Assembly: GCA_965649825.1 (NCBI GenBank)
Contig: OZ287701.1
Span: forward strand, 496,001-560,000
DNA: 64,000 nt
DNA from: Penicillus capitatus
Taxonomy: Eukaryota; Chlorophyta
Direction of reading: 5' to 3'
The notes beneath the pieces were generated by a model. That model was not told the origin of the DNA. It worked only from the letters and a program-made list of their open reading frames with translations, and searched no databases. This document shows positions 21,679 through 33,185 of the stretch, one piece after another; within the stretch, counting starts at the first letter, position 1; every line of letters begins with the position of its first letter. Made by a program: the position numbers and the translations under genes.

Positions 21679-22600
21679 ATGCGTATGAATCATGATGATC
21701 ATATCGTTAGTCAAGCATTCAGATACTCATGCTACGACGATCTGTCCGGTGGCACCTTATGACAGATAACCGATAGAATACGTGAAAACCGAACGGTGTA
21801 CATTTTGTGCCGATTTGGAATCGTAGATTTTGCATGGAAATTGAAGAGTGTCACCGTCCTTTCGTTAAGATCAGCACACGATGAGGTGTTTCTAACCATC
21901 AGCGCTGGAATGATAGGTTTCGATTCGAATTCGATGCGATTCGTCAACGAGCATCAGACTCCGGACATCGAGATCATATCGCTATCTCGTAAGTCCATGA
22001 TCGATTGCCATCGCACATCGCCAGCAGGTATTGCTCTCTCTGGCGGCGCATTACTTAAATCGGCGGCACATGCGTTTTCTTTGAGTAAAGGCATTGAGGA
22101 AAAGTTACGTCATTATGACAAGCCACTGGGTCCTACCTATCATTTCATCCGTCACATCGCAACAGCTGCACTCCGTCGATTGCGAAGCGACGCGTCTATG
22201 TCTGTGATACAGCCGCATATTCTTTTCTGCCGAAATGGGAAGGCAGTGTTCTACGTCGAATGCGAGATCGATCGAGAGGCCGATAAGCGAAAAACGTGGA
22301 GTGACGCGTTTTGGTATCTTCTGTCGACAGTGTTCTACCGCCTGTTTTCTTTTTCGATCCCTCTCCCGCGTTTCCATTCTACTCGGCAATTCTGTAGCAT
22401 CGATTAGGAAAGCCGAGTGCCTCAAGGATGGAGAAGCAATCTGCGTGATCACTGTTCACGACGAAAAGCGATGCGACGTGCTCATGCCTGTAGAGTCTCG
22501 TTCGGTGCATCAGAGAAGAAGAAATTCCAAAACAGAGATTCCAATTCAGCACACCTCTGCAGATACAAAGCCCGGATTCTCGTCCAACCATACGAAATAG
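21679..22600 (+). CDS. Possible multi-exon gene, unrecognised
   Basis: From an ATG near 21679 a plausible chain of exons can be built: a short first exon, then a frame at about 21796-21988 (VDFAWKLKSVTVLSLRSAH), a 45-nt intron ending CAGCAG, then a frame with ALSGGALLKSAAHAFSLSKG. Downstream, GNSVASIRKAECLKDGEAIC and EKRCDVLMPVES are compatible with a further exon at about 22400-22490. The beta-strand-rich character and the LSGGALLKS stretch faintly recall sliding-clamp proteins of the Rad9/Hus1/Rad1 type, but the match is too weak to name. The 3' end is not determined. Confidence 0.35.
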
Positions 22601-23109
22601 GAATCCGATCGCTGTCTCCATGCTGACACGTAGTAGATCGTTTCGACAACAGTGTCGCGATTTGTATCCATCCATGCACCCGACTCAATTCTGTACGGAA
22701 ATTCAGCCCAGTCGGTGCTTTATTCTTCGACGGAATGCATTTGACATGTAGCCAAATGATAACTAGTAAGTAGACATCTACCAAACTACGTCACGTCCAT
22801 CGATCGTGAAGATGCTCTCTCTACAGTACGATGCTGTACAAGGACGTGATCTGATATCATGCAGGGTGTTTGTTCATCCTGTGCAGCAAGGTCAAGCGCC
22901 AAGGGACATTGTCGGCGATTGAAATCTGCCCAGAGCCTTTTCTTCTTTTTTCGCACAATACGTCTGCCCGGTATGTTATGTACACTCGAGTCACAATCTT
23001 CATTTAGAAAGTCCATCGCGCTTGATCGCTGACTTCATTTCCTGACCCCGACGCGGACGATACCTTGCACGCGTTGCAATTTCTACCTGCGTTGTCTTTC
23101 TCAACGATC
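22601..23109. other. No confident gene
   Basis: A minus-strand frame at 23016-22786 contains a basic KKKKR cluster but no domain and no splice-consistent partner. The rest is presumably the promoter of the downstream protease gene. Confidence 0.35.
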
Positions 23110-24620
23110 ATGAAACACACATTTCTCTACGCATGCATGTGGTTTCTGGTTCAAGGACCTCATCGGTCCGCTGGTATCCGCGGTGCGTTGCGCGATCGTC
23201 CCACGTTAACCACTCAAACTGAGCTATCCTATCAGATGTGGACACCCTTAGCCTATCGAGCTCCTTTATCCAGCACGAAACTACGGTACGCTCTCCGCTG
23301 TTCGGCACCGGATAACTGTGCTGACTGACTATTCGAACAGTATGGCGATAAACAGCTGACGGGTGAGGCTCTCCCTTGCCTAACCAGCGCAGCGAGGGCG
23401 TCTCGTTTGGACGGGGAACACGGTGTCGGTATCCCAAGCAACAAGGCAGAATCGCTAATTGCGGTACGAGAATCGTAGCACTGAAGCGATCGTACGAGGT
23501 TTGCTTCGTAAAGGACGCGAGTCCTGTGTTGAGAAAGAGATTTCCGTACGCATGCAGCCTGAGAAGAGACGGCAGCGAAGAACATGTCTGTGGTGGCGTC
23601 CTTGTCGATGAACGATGGGTCCTGACGGCGGCACACTGTCTATGGAACAAAGCGAAGAACGGACTCGGCCACAACGCCCTTGTCCATTGCAGCATCGACG
23701 CGATCGACACGGACGATCCAGCAAGCGTAAGGAGAACTGCAACAACAGATACATAACACAAACGCTCAGCTGTACCGTTGCAGTTTTATAGGTCGACGCG
23801 AGCATACTGGCCGCGAGAGTGGGATGGCGATTTCGAGCATGGATACGACGTCGGATTGGTGCGGTTGGACAGAAGACTTCCTCTCGAGAGACCACGGGTT
23901 GACAGAACGGAACACCGACTTCGGACGAACGATCTCCTGATAGCGGCAGTCTGGGGCTCGCAGGAGGAAAACAGCACTGCGAGTGCGCCGCAGTCAGCTG
24001 CGAAGTTTCCTTTCCTTTCCGTGAGTCCATGCGAAGAGAAATTCGAAACGAGACTCGAAGACTCCGTGATTTGCGCCGAGTCCGTCGGCAGAAACTCCTG
24101 TCGGGGTGGGCGATCGTCTGTCAGACTGTTTCGCGCCTTCCGTTGCTTTCGTGTCCTTAGGTGATTCAGGCTGGCCGTTGCTGATACCGCACGTACCTAA
24201 GGGTAACATTGCTCAGGGAAGTCCACATCGCGACCTTCTCATCGGAATCTCGTCGCTTTGCCCCGATGCGCGTCATGCGGAAACGCTTTCCATATACACG
24301 CGTGTGTCCGCTTTCTGGGAGTGGATTGACCAAACGATAAGAACAGAAACAGAGGTAAGCTGCCACCTTCGCTGGACCTCCCTTGCGTTCTCGCGTTCGC
24401 GCCCGCCTTCCGTTTTTCGCACTGTCGGGCGATCGACACAAACTGACCCGTCGCCATCCGCGTCGTTTTGATGGACTATTCGGTCACGTGCAAGAGATTG
24501 ATTGATCTCTTGTCTCGTGATCATAGATATCGGGCTGTCTTAACGGGAAGAAGAAGGAAGACCTCGCGGCGTCGCATGAGAGAAACGAAAAAACACTGCG
24601 AGGACGGCGACGCTGGGTAA
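23110..24620 (+). CDS. Secreted trypsin-like serine protease (S1 family)
   Basis: Secreted chymotrypsin-fold endopeptidase. The ATG at 23110 begins a signal peptide-like leader ([17 protein letters not shown]). The protease domain has all three catalytic positions on separate exons: His in [11 protein letters not shown] ... [19 protein letters not shown] (about 23530-23640), Asp in [15 protein letters not shown] (about 23840), and Ser in [12 protein letters not shown] (about 24163). The usual GDSGGP is GDSGWP, a bulky change beside the oxyanion hole. The domain ends with the expected amphipathic helix ([15 protein letters not shown]). Cysteines around C-PDARHAE and SVIC are consistent with disulfides. 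Two introns are clear (about 23729-23791 and about 24111-24161). Exons between the leader and the His exon are not all resolved. The 3' end is either read-through to 24471 or a further exon after the intron starting at 24355. Confidence 0.88.
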
Positions 24621-24671
24621 AACGGCGACGAGAAAGCTCCCCCGTTCATAGATTAGTGTCGACAGGATGTG

Positions 24672-26667
24672 ATGAGATCTGTCCGAAAGGAAGAAAGCTG
24701 GAAGGACAGAGATGCCATCGACGACGGGCTCTTGCCGAGTGCAACGTCCGATGACGACCTAAGACAAAAATCCCTCTTGCGTGGCTCGTCAATGCTTCAT
24801 CGGACAACGGTTTTCGACGCGGTAGACAGTATCGAGGTAATTCTCGTTGCAGAGCAATTCGAGAGATAATTTGGCGTGCATAAACAGTCGCATACCAATA
24901 GCGAGACGAACGACGTCGCCGTCGACAAGCAGGGGAAATCTCCATTGCATGTTCAAACCGAGAGGCTCGACGACGCGTTGGAAGCTGCAGAGGTAATTAT
25001 ACCCATGTGTGTCTTATCTAATAGTGTATTTGCCACAAGGCGCTCCTCGATCACGGGGGTGACATCAATGTTGCCGATGTTGATGGTGGCTATCCGTTGC
25101 ACCTTGCCGCTCGCCAAGGACATCTACAGATCATGAAGGCGAGTGTCGATTCCATTCGCACACCTATCTCTAAGAGCAACGAGTAGTTGCTGATATCTGC
25201 CGGCGCGGATATCAATGCAAGAGCAGCCAACAGAGATACACCGTTGCATGAGGCTGTCGCTAACAGGCACGATGCCGTCGTGGAGGTAAAACCGATTTCT
25301 TGCTGCGCAAAATATTCAACATCCAAACAGATGCTTCTGCTGAGAGGGGCAGATGTCAACGCTGTCGGGGAGAACGGTTGGACAGCGCTTCATCACGCTG
25401 CCCGTGCTGGACTTCTGGAGATCGCTGCAGTAAACGCTCTTCGAATCACCTTTTATGTATCGATGCGCATCGTTGGCAGGCGCTCCTCAATCATGAAGCC
25501 AAGGTCGACATTGCTTCGCATGACGGCTGGACTCCGCTTCACTATGCAACCCGTTACGGATTCGAGTATCTTACCAAAGTGACTGAATACTGATCTGCGA
25601 TTTCCTGCGCTCAAGATGCCTCACAGGAATTTCTTAAATATGGAGCCGATGCTAATGCCGCTAATGGCGAAAGGTGGACGCCGCTTCACATGGCGTCGCG
25701 ATATGGACACTCCCAGATCGTCAGAGTAAAACTCGCAATCTGTTCCAAGGTTCTGCTCTGGATGGATATGCACTTGCAGGTTCTTCTCGATAAAGGGGTA
25801 GATGTCTCTGTCGGCAACGGCAAAGGATGGACAGCACTTCACATTGCGTCACGTCGTGGCTATGTCGAAATTGTTCAGGTATAAACGCCTCACTCTCCTA
25901 AGTCCTCCGCTGAATCGATGTATCATTTCAGCAACTCTTAGACAATGGGGCGGCTGTTGACGCCGTCAATGACGAAGAATGGACTGCTCTGCACGAGGCA
26001 TCCCGTCATGGACACGACGATATCGTCAGAGTAAACCTCAGACCTTCTAACAACGCTCTCCAATGTAGAGCACACCCACGTGCTCGCAGATTCTCCTTGA
26101 TCACGGGGCGGAAGTAAACGCTGTTGATAACAAAGGATGGAATGCTCTTCACAGGGCCTCTCGTCATGGACACAATGAGATCGTTACCGTAAACACAAGA
26201 ACGCATGACGTTTCTACCTCGGCGTTCTTCTGTTTGCAGGAACTCGTCGTTCACCAGGCGGATGTCTCTAGTACCAATGGCAAGGGTTGGACGGCTCTGC
26301 ACATGGCATCGCGTCACGGACACACCAAGAGCGTCAGAGTGCACACCACGTCTACTTCGAATCGCAGTGACTGATGAGATGTGAATGTGCAGAACCTTCT
26401 TGATCACGGGGCAGACGTTCAGGCTGTTGAAGAAGATGGCTGGACACCGCTTCACTTGGCATCTCACGCTGGACATTTTCGCATTGCCAAAGTAAACTCG
26501 CGTAACACGCATAGCGTATGGCGAAATTGCAGTTTAGGATCTTGTCGTTTTCGGGGCCTTCAAGGAAAGCCGCACGAAAACTGGAGAGAATCCGTTGGGT
26601 CTCGTTTGCACGACATCGCACTGTCATTGTTCAAGCGAGATTCATTCGGCGCTTGAAGAACTATTGA
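24672..26667 (+). CDS. Ankyrin-repeat protein, one repeat per exon
   Basis: Protein-interaction solenoid with no recognised catalytic domain. The ATG at 24672 opens a charged leader (MRSVRKEESWKDRDAIDDG), then about a dozen exons, nearly all 99 nt, each encoding a single 33-aa ankyrin repeat of the form LL-x-x-GAxVNAxxxxGWTALHxASRxGHxxIV. Examples are ADINARAANRDTPLHEAV (25210), ADVNAVGENGWTALHHAA (25351) and AEVNAVDNKGWNALHRAS (26110). All repeat introns are phase 0, about 50-60 nt, start GTAAA/GTATAA and end CAG, so any single exon could be skipped or duplicated without loss of frame. The last repeat joins through an intron to a basic tail (FRILSFSGPSRKAARKLERI) ending at 26665-26667. I see no signal peptide or membrane helix, so the product is probably cytoplasmic. 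Confidence 0.92.
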
Positions 26668-27244
26668 CGCCATAAACCTCTGTTTCTTATAATTTGTTCT
26701 TTATCCATTGCATTTGCGGTTTCTCCCCTTTGTTTTTTATTCAAAACCCCTTATGTGGCACTAACAACTTCTGCAGTTGGCTTTGATTGGTATAGCTCAT
26801 AAACCGTATTTATCATTTTATTGACAGGCATTGGACCCATTCCTTTTAAGGTTGTTTTCAATTAACGACGAGAAATGAGACTTCTCAAAGTCACAGATGT
26901 CATTTGACAGATCTGCATTGTAAGAGAAGTCTCTTTGTGGTGAATCGAACAGCCGTTTATCGGTTTAGGACCTCAATCATGCAGCCGGGCGTATGTCATT
27001 GAGACTTCGGAGAAGGAATTCAAAAATAAGAGAGATCACGCGATACAGGGTTACTAATCGTTGAGCACATCTTGTCTTCCTCGATACGCTGTGCAGATCA
27101 CTAACTACAAATCGACTCAACTCATAATCGTCACAGAAGAAACGGTTAAACGCTTGTGACTTGGCATCGCTGCTTTGTCACGTGTCGTCAGATAGTTATC
27201 GCCGGCATGATCCAGCATCGCAAAATCGGCACGTCGGATTAAAT
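26668..27244. other. AT-rich intergenic region
   Basis: About 580 nt, visibly richer in A/T than the flanking genes, with no sustained coding frame. It should hold the ankyrin gene 3' end and the promoter of the acyltransferase gene. Confidence 0.55.
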
Positions 27245-29070
27245 ATGACGAACTGTGCATTCGAAGTCAAGATCAATCGACCGATGTTCTTGAAAAATCA
27301 CACCAAATGCCGCGATCAAGTGAGTCAGTTCAGTTCGAATATACCGAACTTCCGTTTAAATCGGGCATCCTCGATCGTTTAATTTTCAGCCGTCCAAGTG
27401 TATAAAGGCACCGGACCGTTCGATTTTAGCGTCCGTACAATGCCGGAGTCTTTCGAACTTTTAAAAGAAGAATGGATTCATCCGCAAGGCGTCCAAGACG
27501 GAACGTTTCGTCTGGCGCCAATCGACGTCTACTCTCTCAACACTTTCGTCTTTATTTCGTGGCCATTTTTCTTCGACTACGATGTGGATGCTGAACACTT
27601 AAAAGAGGCTCTAGAAAAGCTGTCCGTCAAGTATCCAATCCTCTGTGGCAGAGTGGTGCCAGACGTCGATACACGTTACCGCATTGAAGTGCGGAAACAC
27701 CGTCGCCTTTCGAAGACACCCAATAACAGTGATATTCCATGCAGGTCAATTCCGAAAACGCTCAGGCGTTCGGCTTCCCTTTCTTCGAGATGCAAGCGGA
27801 CATGACCATCGCATCCGCCATTCTGACCTATGGCAAGATAACAGCCCCTCATGCCAATTTCCCTGTGTGCCCAGAGATGCCTTTCTTCATGGAAGCTGTA
27901 GACAGCAAAGCCATGCTGAGGTACATTGTCTACTGTCATCCACGATCAAAAGCTAACTGTGTCCTCTAGTGGAGAGAAGGCTCCGGTCGCAGCACGATTG
28001 ACGCATTTCAAGGACGGCTGTGCGGTGACCCTCCTCATTTCTCACATGCTGATGGACGGGCAGCGACTCATCGAGCTGTACCGTGACCTCGGAAGGGCGT
28101 ACCGCGGCGAGGAGATTCCCGACAGATGCCACGACCGTTCCTACATGTGGCCAGATCAGCTGGCCAAGTACTTCACTTTCCTGGGCGACGATATTGCGCA
28201 GTTTCCACGTAAAGTGCTGCCAGAAGCAGAAATGCCATCCTTTGCTCATTTTCAAGACGATTCGTTTTGCCTAGAAGCTCTGTACTTCTCCAAGGTTGTT
28301 CGTCATCTGTCACATCATATCATTCGAAGAGTGTCTTGCAGGAAACGTTGGCAGACATGAAAGCAATGGTGAAGCCGATCTTGGAGGAAGGCCAGTTCGT
28401 CTCATCCAACGATGTCCTCGTCGCCTTCAATTGGATGCTTTCAACCGAAATTCGAAAAAAGCGAACTCGGCCCGTTGTCAGCGGTTCAGATCTCGAAATC
28501 TCGAACACCATGACGCTTACAATAATTGAGTATTTGAAGAACGGCTCCGGTTTTTTTCCGGAGAACTACTGCGGAAATGGCTACGGGTATCGAACGCCGT
28601 CTTTGGAAAGCCTCGATCTCGAAGGAAAGTCTCTTGGAGCGACTTTCGCGGAACTCTCTCTGATAATACGCAAAAGTGTGACAGATTTCAGGACGCAACC
28701 ACAAATTCAGGCAAAGTCAGCGTTGGCGCATTATCTAATTGCTTCGACTGGAGAGTCTGTGATGGACTTTACCGCGTTGAGAGGAGGCGTGACGAACATG
28801 GTGAAGATGCCTACGGCAGAAATCGACTTCGGCGGCGGGTCGCCAAAGATGGCGTACATTGTCGGACCTGCTCCCTATCCTGGAGTTGAGTATGGTGCAG
28901 CAGCACCTGGACCGGGTAAAAGAGATGGGATCATGTTTCATTTGCAAACAACTGAGAAACAGAGCCGCAGGATCAAGACCTCTAGCGTCGTGCGCGAATG
29001 CGCCCCGGGAATGAAGCTGCTTTTCAGCGATTTTTCCGAAGACGAGTTGCACGCGTTGCTCGACATGTGA
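27245..29070 (+). CDS. BAHD-type acyl-CoA-dependent acyltransferase
   Basis: Likely transfers an acyl group from acyl-CoA to an alcohol or amine of a small metabolite in the cytosol; the substrate is unknown. Exons from about 27390 read GTGPFDFSVRTMPESFELL then FRLAPIDVYSLNTFVFISW, the typical BAHD N-terminal strand, followed by LKEALEKLSVKYPILCGRVV. Two introns later (ending about 27747 and 27969) comes the catalytic HxxxD motif in LLISHMLMDGQRLIEL. A 47-nt intron (about 28295-28341) leads to the C-terminal half: EEGQFVSSNDVLVAFNWML, and the structural DFGWG box as DFGGG in EIDFGGGSPKMAYIVGP (about 28830). The Trp-to-Gly change is a modest deviation. The stop is at 29068-29070. The 5' exon (MTNCAFEVKINRPMFLKN, ATG 27245) is in a compatible frame, but the donor is not clear. 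Length (about 480 aa) fits the family. Confidence 0.85.
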
Positions 29071-31387
29071 CGACATCACACTCTGAAAACTTGGAACGAG
29101 CGAACGAACGGGGCGGTGTTTCCCTTATGTTTCCTATATCTATGACTTTGTGGCAAATTTGTTAAGTGATCAGTCTAGTTAAGTGACATGTCTGAGTTAG
29201 ATATGCATGTGCAGTATGTGTGACACTGAGCTCCTGTTTCATTCGTACCACTCATATTGCGTTGGCCTTGTCTTGTCATAACCGAATTAAGTCTCGGGTG
29301 AAGGATGGATGGTGTCCTGAAGATCTTAGCAGTTTCGTCAGAGAAACGATGGAATGGACGCGAAAGCAAAGCGGTCGATAATCAAAGAAATGCTGATCGG
29401 ATAGTGTTCTCACTGCCTTTCTCTTCTTCTTTGTCTTAGATCACTACAGTGTGAGAACATCGAATACTGGTTGCTTTTCGCGTCGATCAAAAGATGAGAT
29501 CGATCGGCGTTCGGATGCTGCATGCATTTAACGCAAATCGTCGACAAAACTCGATACGATACAGAAACCATCGACACGACGTATTCGCCAGTCAACTTGT
29601 CAGGAATCGAACGATCTATTCCTACCTGTCGTATTTCACCGTTTCGCGATTACTGCCACTGTGAGAGTCGACCTGTCGGCTGAGTCCGAACCGGATGGCG
29701 AGTCGCGCTGGGAGCTCCCTCGGCAATGTTATTTACATAACTGTGGACGAGTACAGCAGACAGTTCTCGCATTAAGTACACCGGATTAAACACGTCAGGT
29801 CATTACGCGAGTCTCCCGTCACGCGTTTTTCCAATTGTCTTCGGCTGGCGTGTCGCCACATGGACGGTTGGCACAACGGCAGCGTCTTCTCGCCAGGAGA
29901 CCCGAGGCGATGGCGGGCGCACCGTCACAGCCACGTCAGCCTGTGATCGATCGATTAGAGAGAACACCGAAGATCGGTTCGCCGATTGCGGATCGTTGGT
30001 CATACCTCTTAACAGAGTGATGGATGCGATGAAATCGTACAGTTATCAATTAATATTCAGGATGTCGTTATTATGATGTTCGACGAAATGCGTTACGTGC
30101 ACTTGAGAGTCAGAGCTACAGTTTTCGATTGCATATCGTTCAAGAAAAAAGAAAAGAGTGCGCTCTCTCCTCCATCACTTACCACGGATACCGCCTGACT
30201 TCTTCCGAACGAAGTAGAGGAATTGCACGAGAATGTATTTTGACATGGACAGGATGCACGATCCACGACGCTCTTTAGTTTCATCGACTACTCTTTGTCG
30301 ACAAATGGCGATTTCGATAAGGGAACAGCGTACTTGATAAGTAGGTAACTAGCGTGTTCTTCCACGCCAACAGGTAGGTACTGCTTTGGTTTGCTTTGAA
30401 ATCTCAAATCGATCGTCATTGGTCTTATAAACAGATCTATCAAACGCTTTTCCGAAACGACCTTATCGATCGCTGCTAACTTATATTTATTCGATCGATC
30501 TTTAGCTCGTTAGTACCTGCTTTGTTCTAGACGCATCCGAGCTTCGCAATCGGCGAGAAGAATAATCGAGGGCAAGGTATTCGTGTTTAGACCGCCGACG
30601 GAACATTTTCTACTATGTGAGACATTTAAACAGGTCCGTTTGTACACATCGATTGCGCTTTGCTCGATGTTAGCGATGAAGTTTTTGTTTCGTTCGTGAA
30701 TGTAGTGTCACTGTCAAGAACCCGAAAAGACAAGAAGAACTGAAGAAGAAGATGACGCATGACGTGAAGCATGACGAGACCATAACGTCATGATACGAAT
30801 GCATATAAAAAGGGGGTTAAAGAACTTTGAATGTCTTTTTGAAAAACAACACCTGTCTTTAAAAACAACGTTTGCGCTACACTCGTTTCCAACGTTACAG
30901 TAGCCTGGCGTTTCTTGTAACGAAACGACACTCTGACATATTTGCCTCATTCGCACACAAAAAAAATCTTGGGAGAGAACTGCGGTTTAGCCGTCGGAGG
31001 TTTACCATAGCTGATGATCTAAGGCGCCACTGATCCTACGGTGGGGCTTCAACGACTGGCTGAGCTCGCCGTAATTTAGTGTCACTGAGATGAAAAGACT
31101 TGTCTTCCGGTAAGAGATACTCTTTGTTAAGGTATCCAACTCGAAGTAAGACAAGGCATCGAGTTGTGAGGTCGAAGTGACGTTTTCGATTGTTTGACGC
31201 TGAGAACAGCTTATGTTCGTCTCATATCCTTTGACAGCCACCTATCTGCAAGTGCGTGTGTTCTGCGTTAGTTCGTTCGCCGCGGGAAAGCATGAAGGTC
31301 GACATCAGGTTATATGACCGAACTCTTTCAAGAATGATCAGGACAGCTGTGACTGCTGTGAAGACACCTTGTCAGTCTCTTTGCTCT
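29071..31387. other. 2.3 kb without a recognisable gene
   Basis: I find only short frames on either strand, with no domain, no splice-consistent chain, and stop codons in all frames at short spacing. The stretch at 30300-30700 is AT-richer. Short runs such as the repeated ATGACG words at about 30750-30790 have no obvious function. No tRNA cloverleaf or rRNA signal was noticed. Confidence 0.5.
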
Positions 31388-31612
31388 CTACGGTATCCCA
31401 GATGTCCTCAGACGTAACGAGAACTTCTCCATGGTTTGCGCGATGGCGAGGGCTCCTATGGGATGAGGAGCGAAAAAAGTGTTGCTCGTCTTTGGAACGA
31501 CACATCTCACACACAGAGAGGAAGTCTCGGATAAGATGAATAAACCAAAGAAGATAGCAAAGACCAAACCGGCAATGCCGAGAATAGACAACTTAGTTAC
31601 AAGGAACGGCAA
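31388..31612 (-). CDS. Possible small membrane or secreted protein
   Basis: A 74-aa frame beginning with a strongly hydrophobic helix (LSILGIAGLVFAIFFGLFIL) after a short leader, then CVRCVV and a basic C-terminus. It could be a single-pass membrane microprotein or an exon of a larger gene. There is no homology I recognise; the hydrophobic segment is the only support. Confidence 0.3.
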   Translation of the reverse strand: MPFLVTKLSILGIAGLVFAIFFGLFILSETSSLCVRCVVPKTSNTFFAPHPIGALAIAQTMEKFSLRLRTSGIP

Positions 31613-31753
31613 ATGTTCGCAACAACAGAACAGATTGTAAACTCAGATAGTCAGACATATCAGGATCTCACAGTGCGTACGAAAGGTTTGAAAACGCCTT
31701 AGAATGCAATTCAAAAAGAACCAAGTAAAGTAGGCTAGGCAACATCCAACACT

Positions 31754-32650
31754 TTAAATGTCACCGAAACGTTTATGCATTTTGTTCAATCTCTCCATGC
31801 ACAACAAAGATTCATTGTCCATTCCGATTCTTGACAAACAAACAGCACAAGTGCTCATGCAATCGACGGTGTCCGGATGGTCCGTGTCGCCGTGGAGGCG
31901 CTCGCACATGTCGAGGGCCCTCTTGTACAGCGGCACGGCCTCGTTGTCTCTCCCCGTTCGTCCGAGTCCGACGGCGTAGCTCTTGATGCACTGGACGGTG
32001 TCCGCATGGTCCGCGTCGCCGTGAAGGCGCTCGTATATGTCGAGGGCTTTTTGAGCATAGGTAAGCGGTTCTTGCAACATGCATATCTCTCTGTAGGATC
32101 GTGTCGTGTGTTGGAGTAACTCAATTTCCACGCTAGAGTCCTCCGAGCTCTCGCAGTGTTTGAGAAGTGTCGACCCGTTTCTTGAGAGCAAAGATTACTG
32201 TTCTCGGTTCGAACGGTCCGTTCTCCACTCGTCGATGTATCGGCCGATTGAATCCACTATGGTCTTCACGTGGTCTCCGATTGTGCTCTTTAATTGTTCT
32301 TCGGATTCTGGAATGTGGCTGGAAGCACTGTCGTTGGTCTTTAGGAGGAGGTGTCTTACTAAAGTTGCGTCTCGGCGTGGATGTAGATTTTATTCGTCTT
32401 TCTGTCCCACGCGATGTGAGAGAAGCGCTTAAGGATCCTTATGGAATTCTGCTTTTTCCCCGGACTGTCCATCATCACCTTCGTGTCACTTGTACATCCA
32501 CTCGACAGGCACACCATTCGGATCGAGCAGCGCTAGCTTGGTGAGAATGTCGAGCGAACGGCGGCCGAGGTCGTTAGGTTCCTCCGAAATCCGCTTGCGC
32601 TACACTTCTCTCAGTGTTCCATTTGTGACGTTGACCTCTGCAGAGGCGCA
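31754..32650 (-). pseudogene. Decayed STAND-NTPase / kinesin-light-chain-type TPR gene
   Basis: Reading leftwards, the conserved order of a STAND (NB-ARC-like) NTPase followed by TPRs is visible but broken. RRSLDILTKLALLDPNGVPV (winged-helix region) is preceded in frame by a stop (32600-32602) and followed by TGA (32486-32488). The frame then shifts to read LKRFSHIAWDRKTNKIYIHA, shifts again to VRHLLLKTNDSASSHIPESE, and meets an in-frame TAA (32195-32197) within NREQ-stop-SLLSRNGSTLLKHC. Downstream are two TPRs of the KLC/TPR_12 type (YAQKALDIYERLHGDADHAD and LYKRALDMCERLHGDTDHPD) ending at 31754. No GT-AG pair explains the interruptions, and the ATP-binding part is missing. Intact relatives act as signalling switches in innate-immunity-like and recognition systems (family knowledge). 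The TPR part alone might still be expressed. Confidence 0.66.
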
Positions 32651-33185
32651 CGATCACTTCGCCTTGTCAAATTCCGCGACAAAAATTGACTACTTCTTTT
32701 AAACAAAGACAGAAAACGGAAAGAAGAGAAAAAGATGTAGAGAATAGAGTTCTCGCTGAGACCCCGTCGACAGCGGATGGGTTTATGTGTTCTCGAAGTC
32801 GTATTGAAGATGATATGACTTGGCTTGCTGCCATAAGCCAGACATCTTTCTGTCCGAACGCAAATGTTTCGCTGACAAGTGTGTAGAATCTCATGGCCGA
32901 TGAAGTCGTCTGTATGCAATGCAGTTGACGGCAATGCCGTTGAAGCTCTTTTGTTCGCTTTGCGAAGGAGAGGCGAGATGCGCGGCGTTTTCGTCACGTC
33001 ACATACTTACAAACTGTCACAGAGAAAGCGCATTGCTCACTCTATTGAGTGCAAAATGCAGGTCACTCTTTTCAGCAAGGAAAAGGAGGAAAAGTCCCGT
33101 CACAGCTTCGGATATTGAGCTCCATTTACGAGCTCAGCTTGCGAAAAGAAAAGACTGTCTATCATGCTAATGGATGTCGATTTGC

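Noticed and set aside
21796-22407. Rad9/Hus1-type checkpoint clamp
   Set aside because: Only a short LSGGALLKS-like stretch is suggestive; conserved clamp motifs are not convincingly present.
27676-27939. Minus-strand frame inside the acyltransferase
   Set aside because: Antisense shadow of an exon with recognised BAHD sequence on the plus strand.
29071-31387. tRNA, rRNA or other structural RNA genes in the empty stretch
   Set aside because: I looked for A/B-box and cloverleaf patterns by eye and saw none; a covariance-model scan would be needed to exclude small RNAs.
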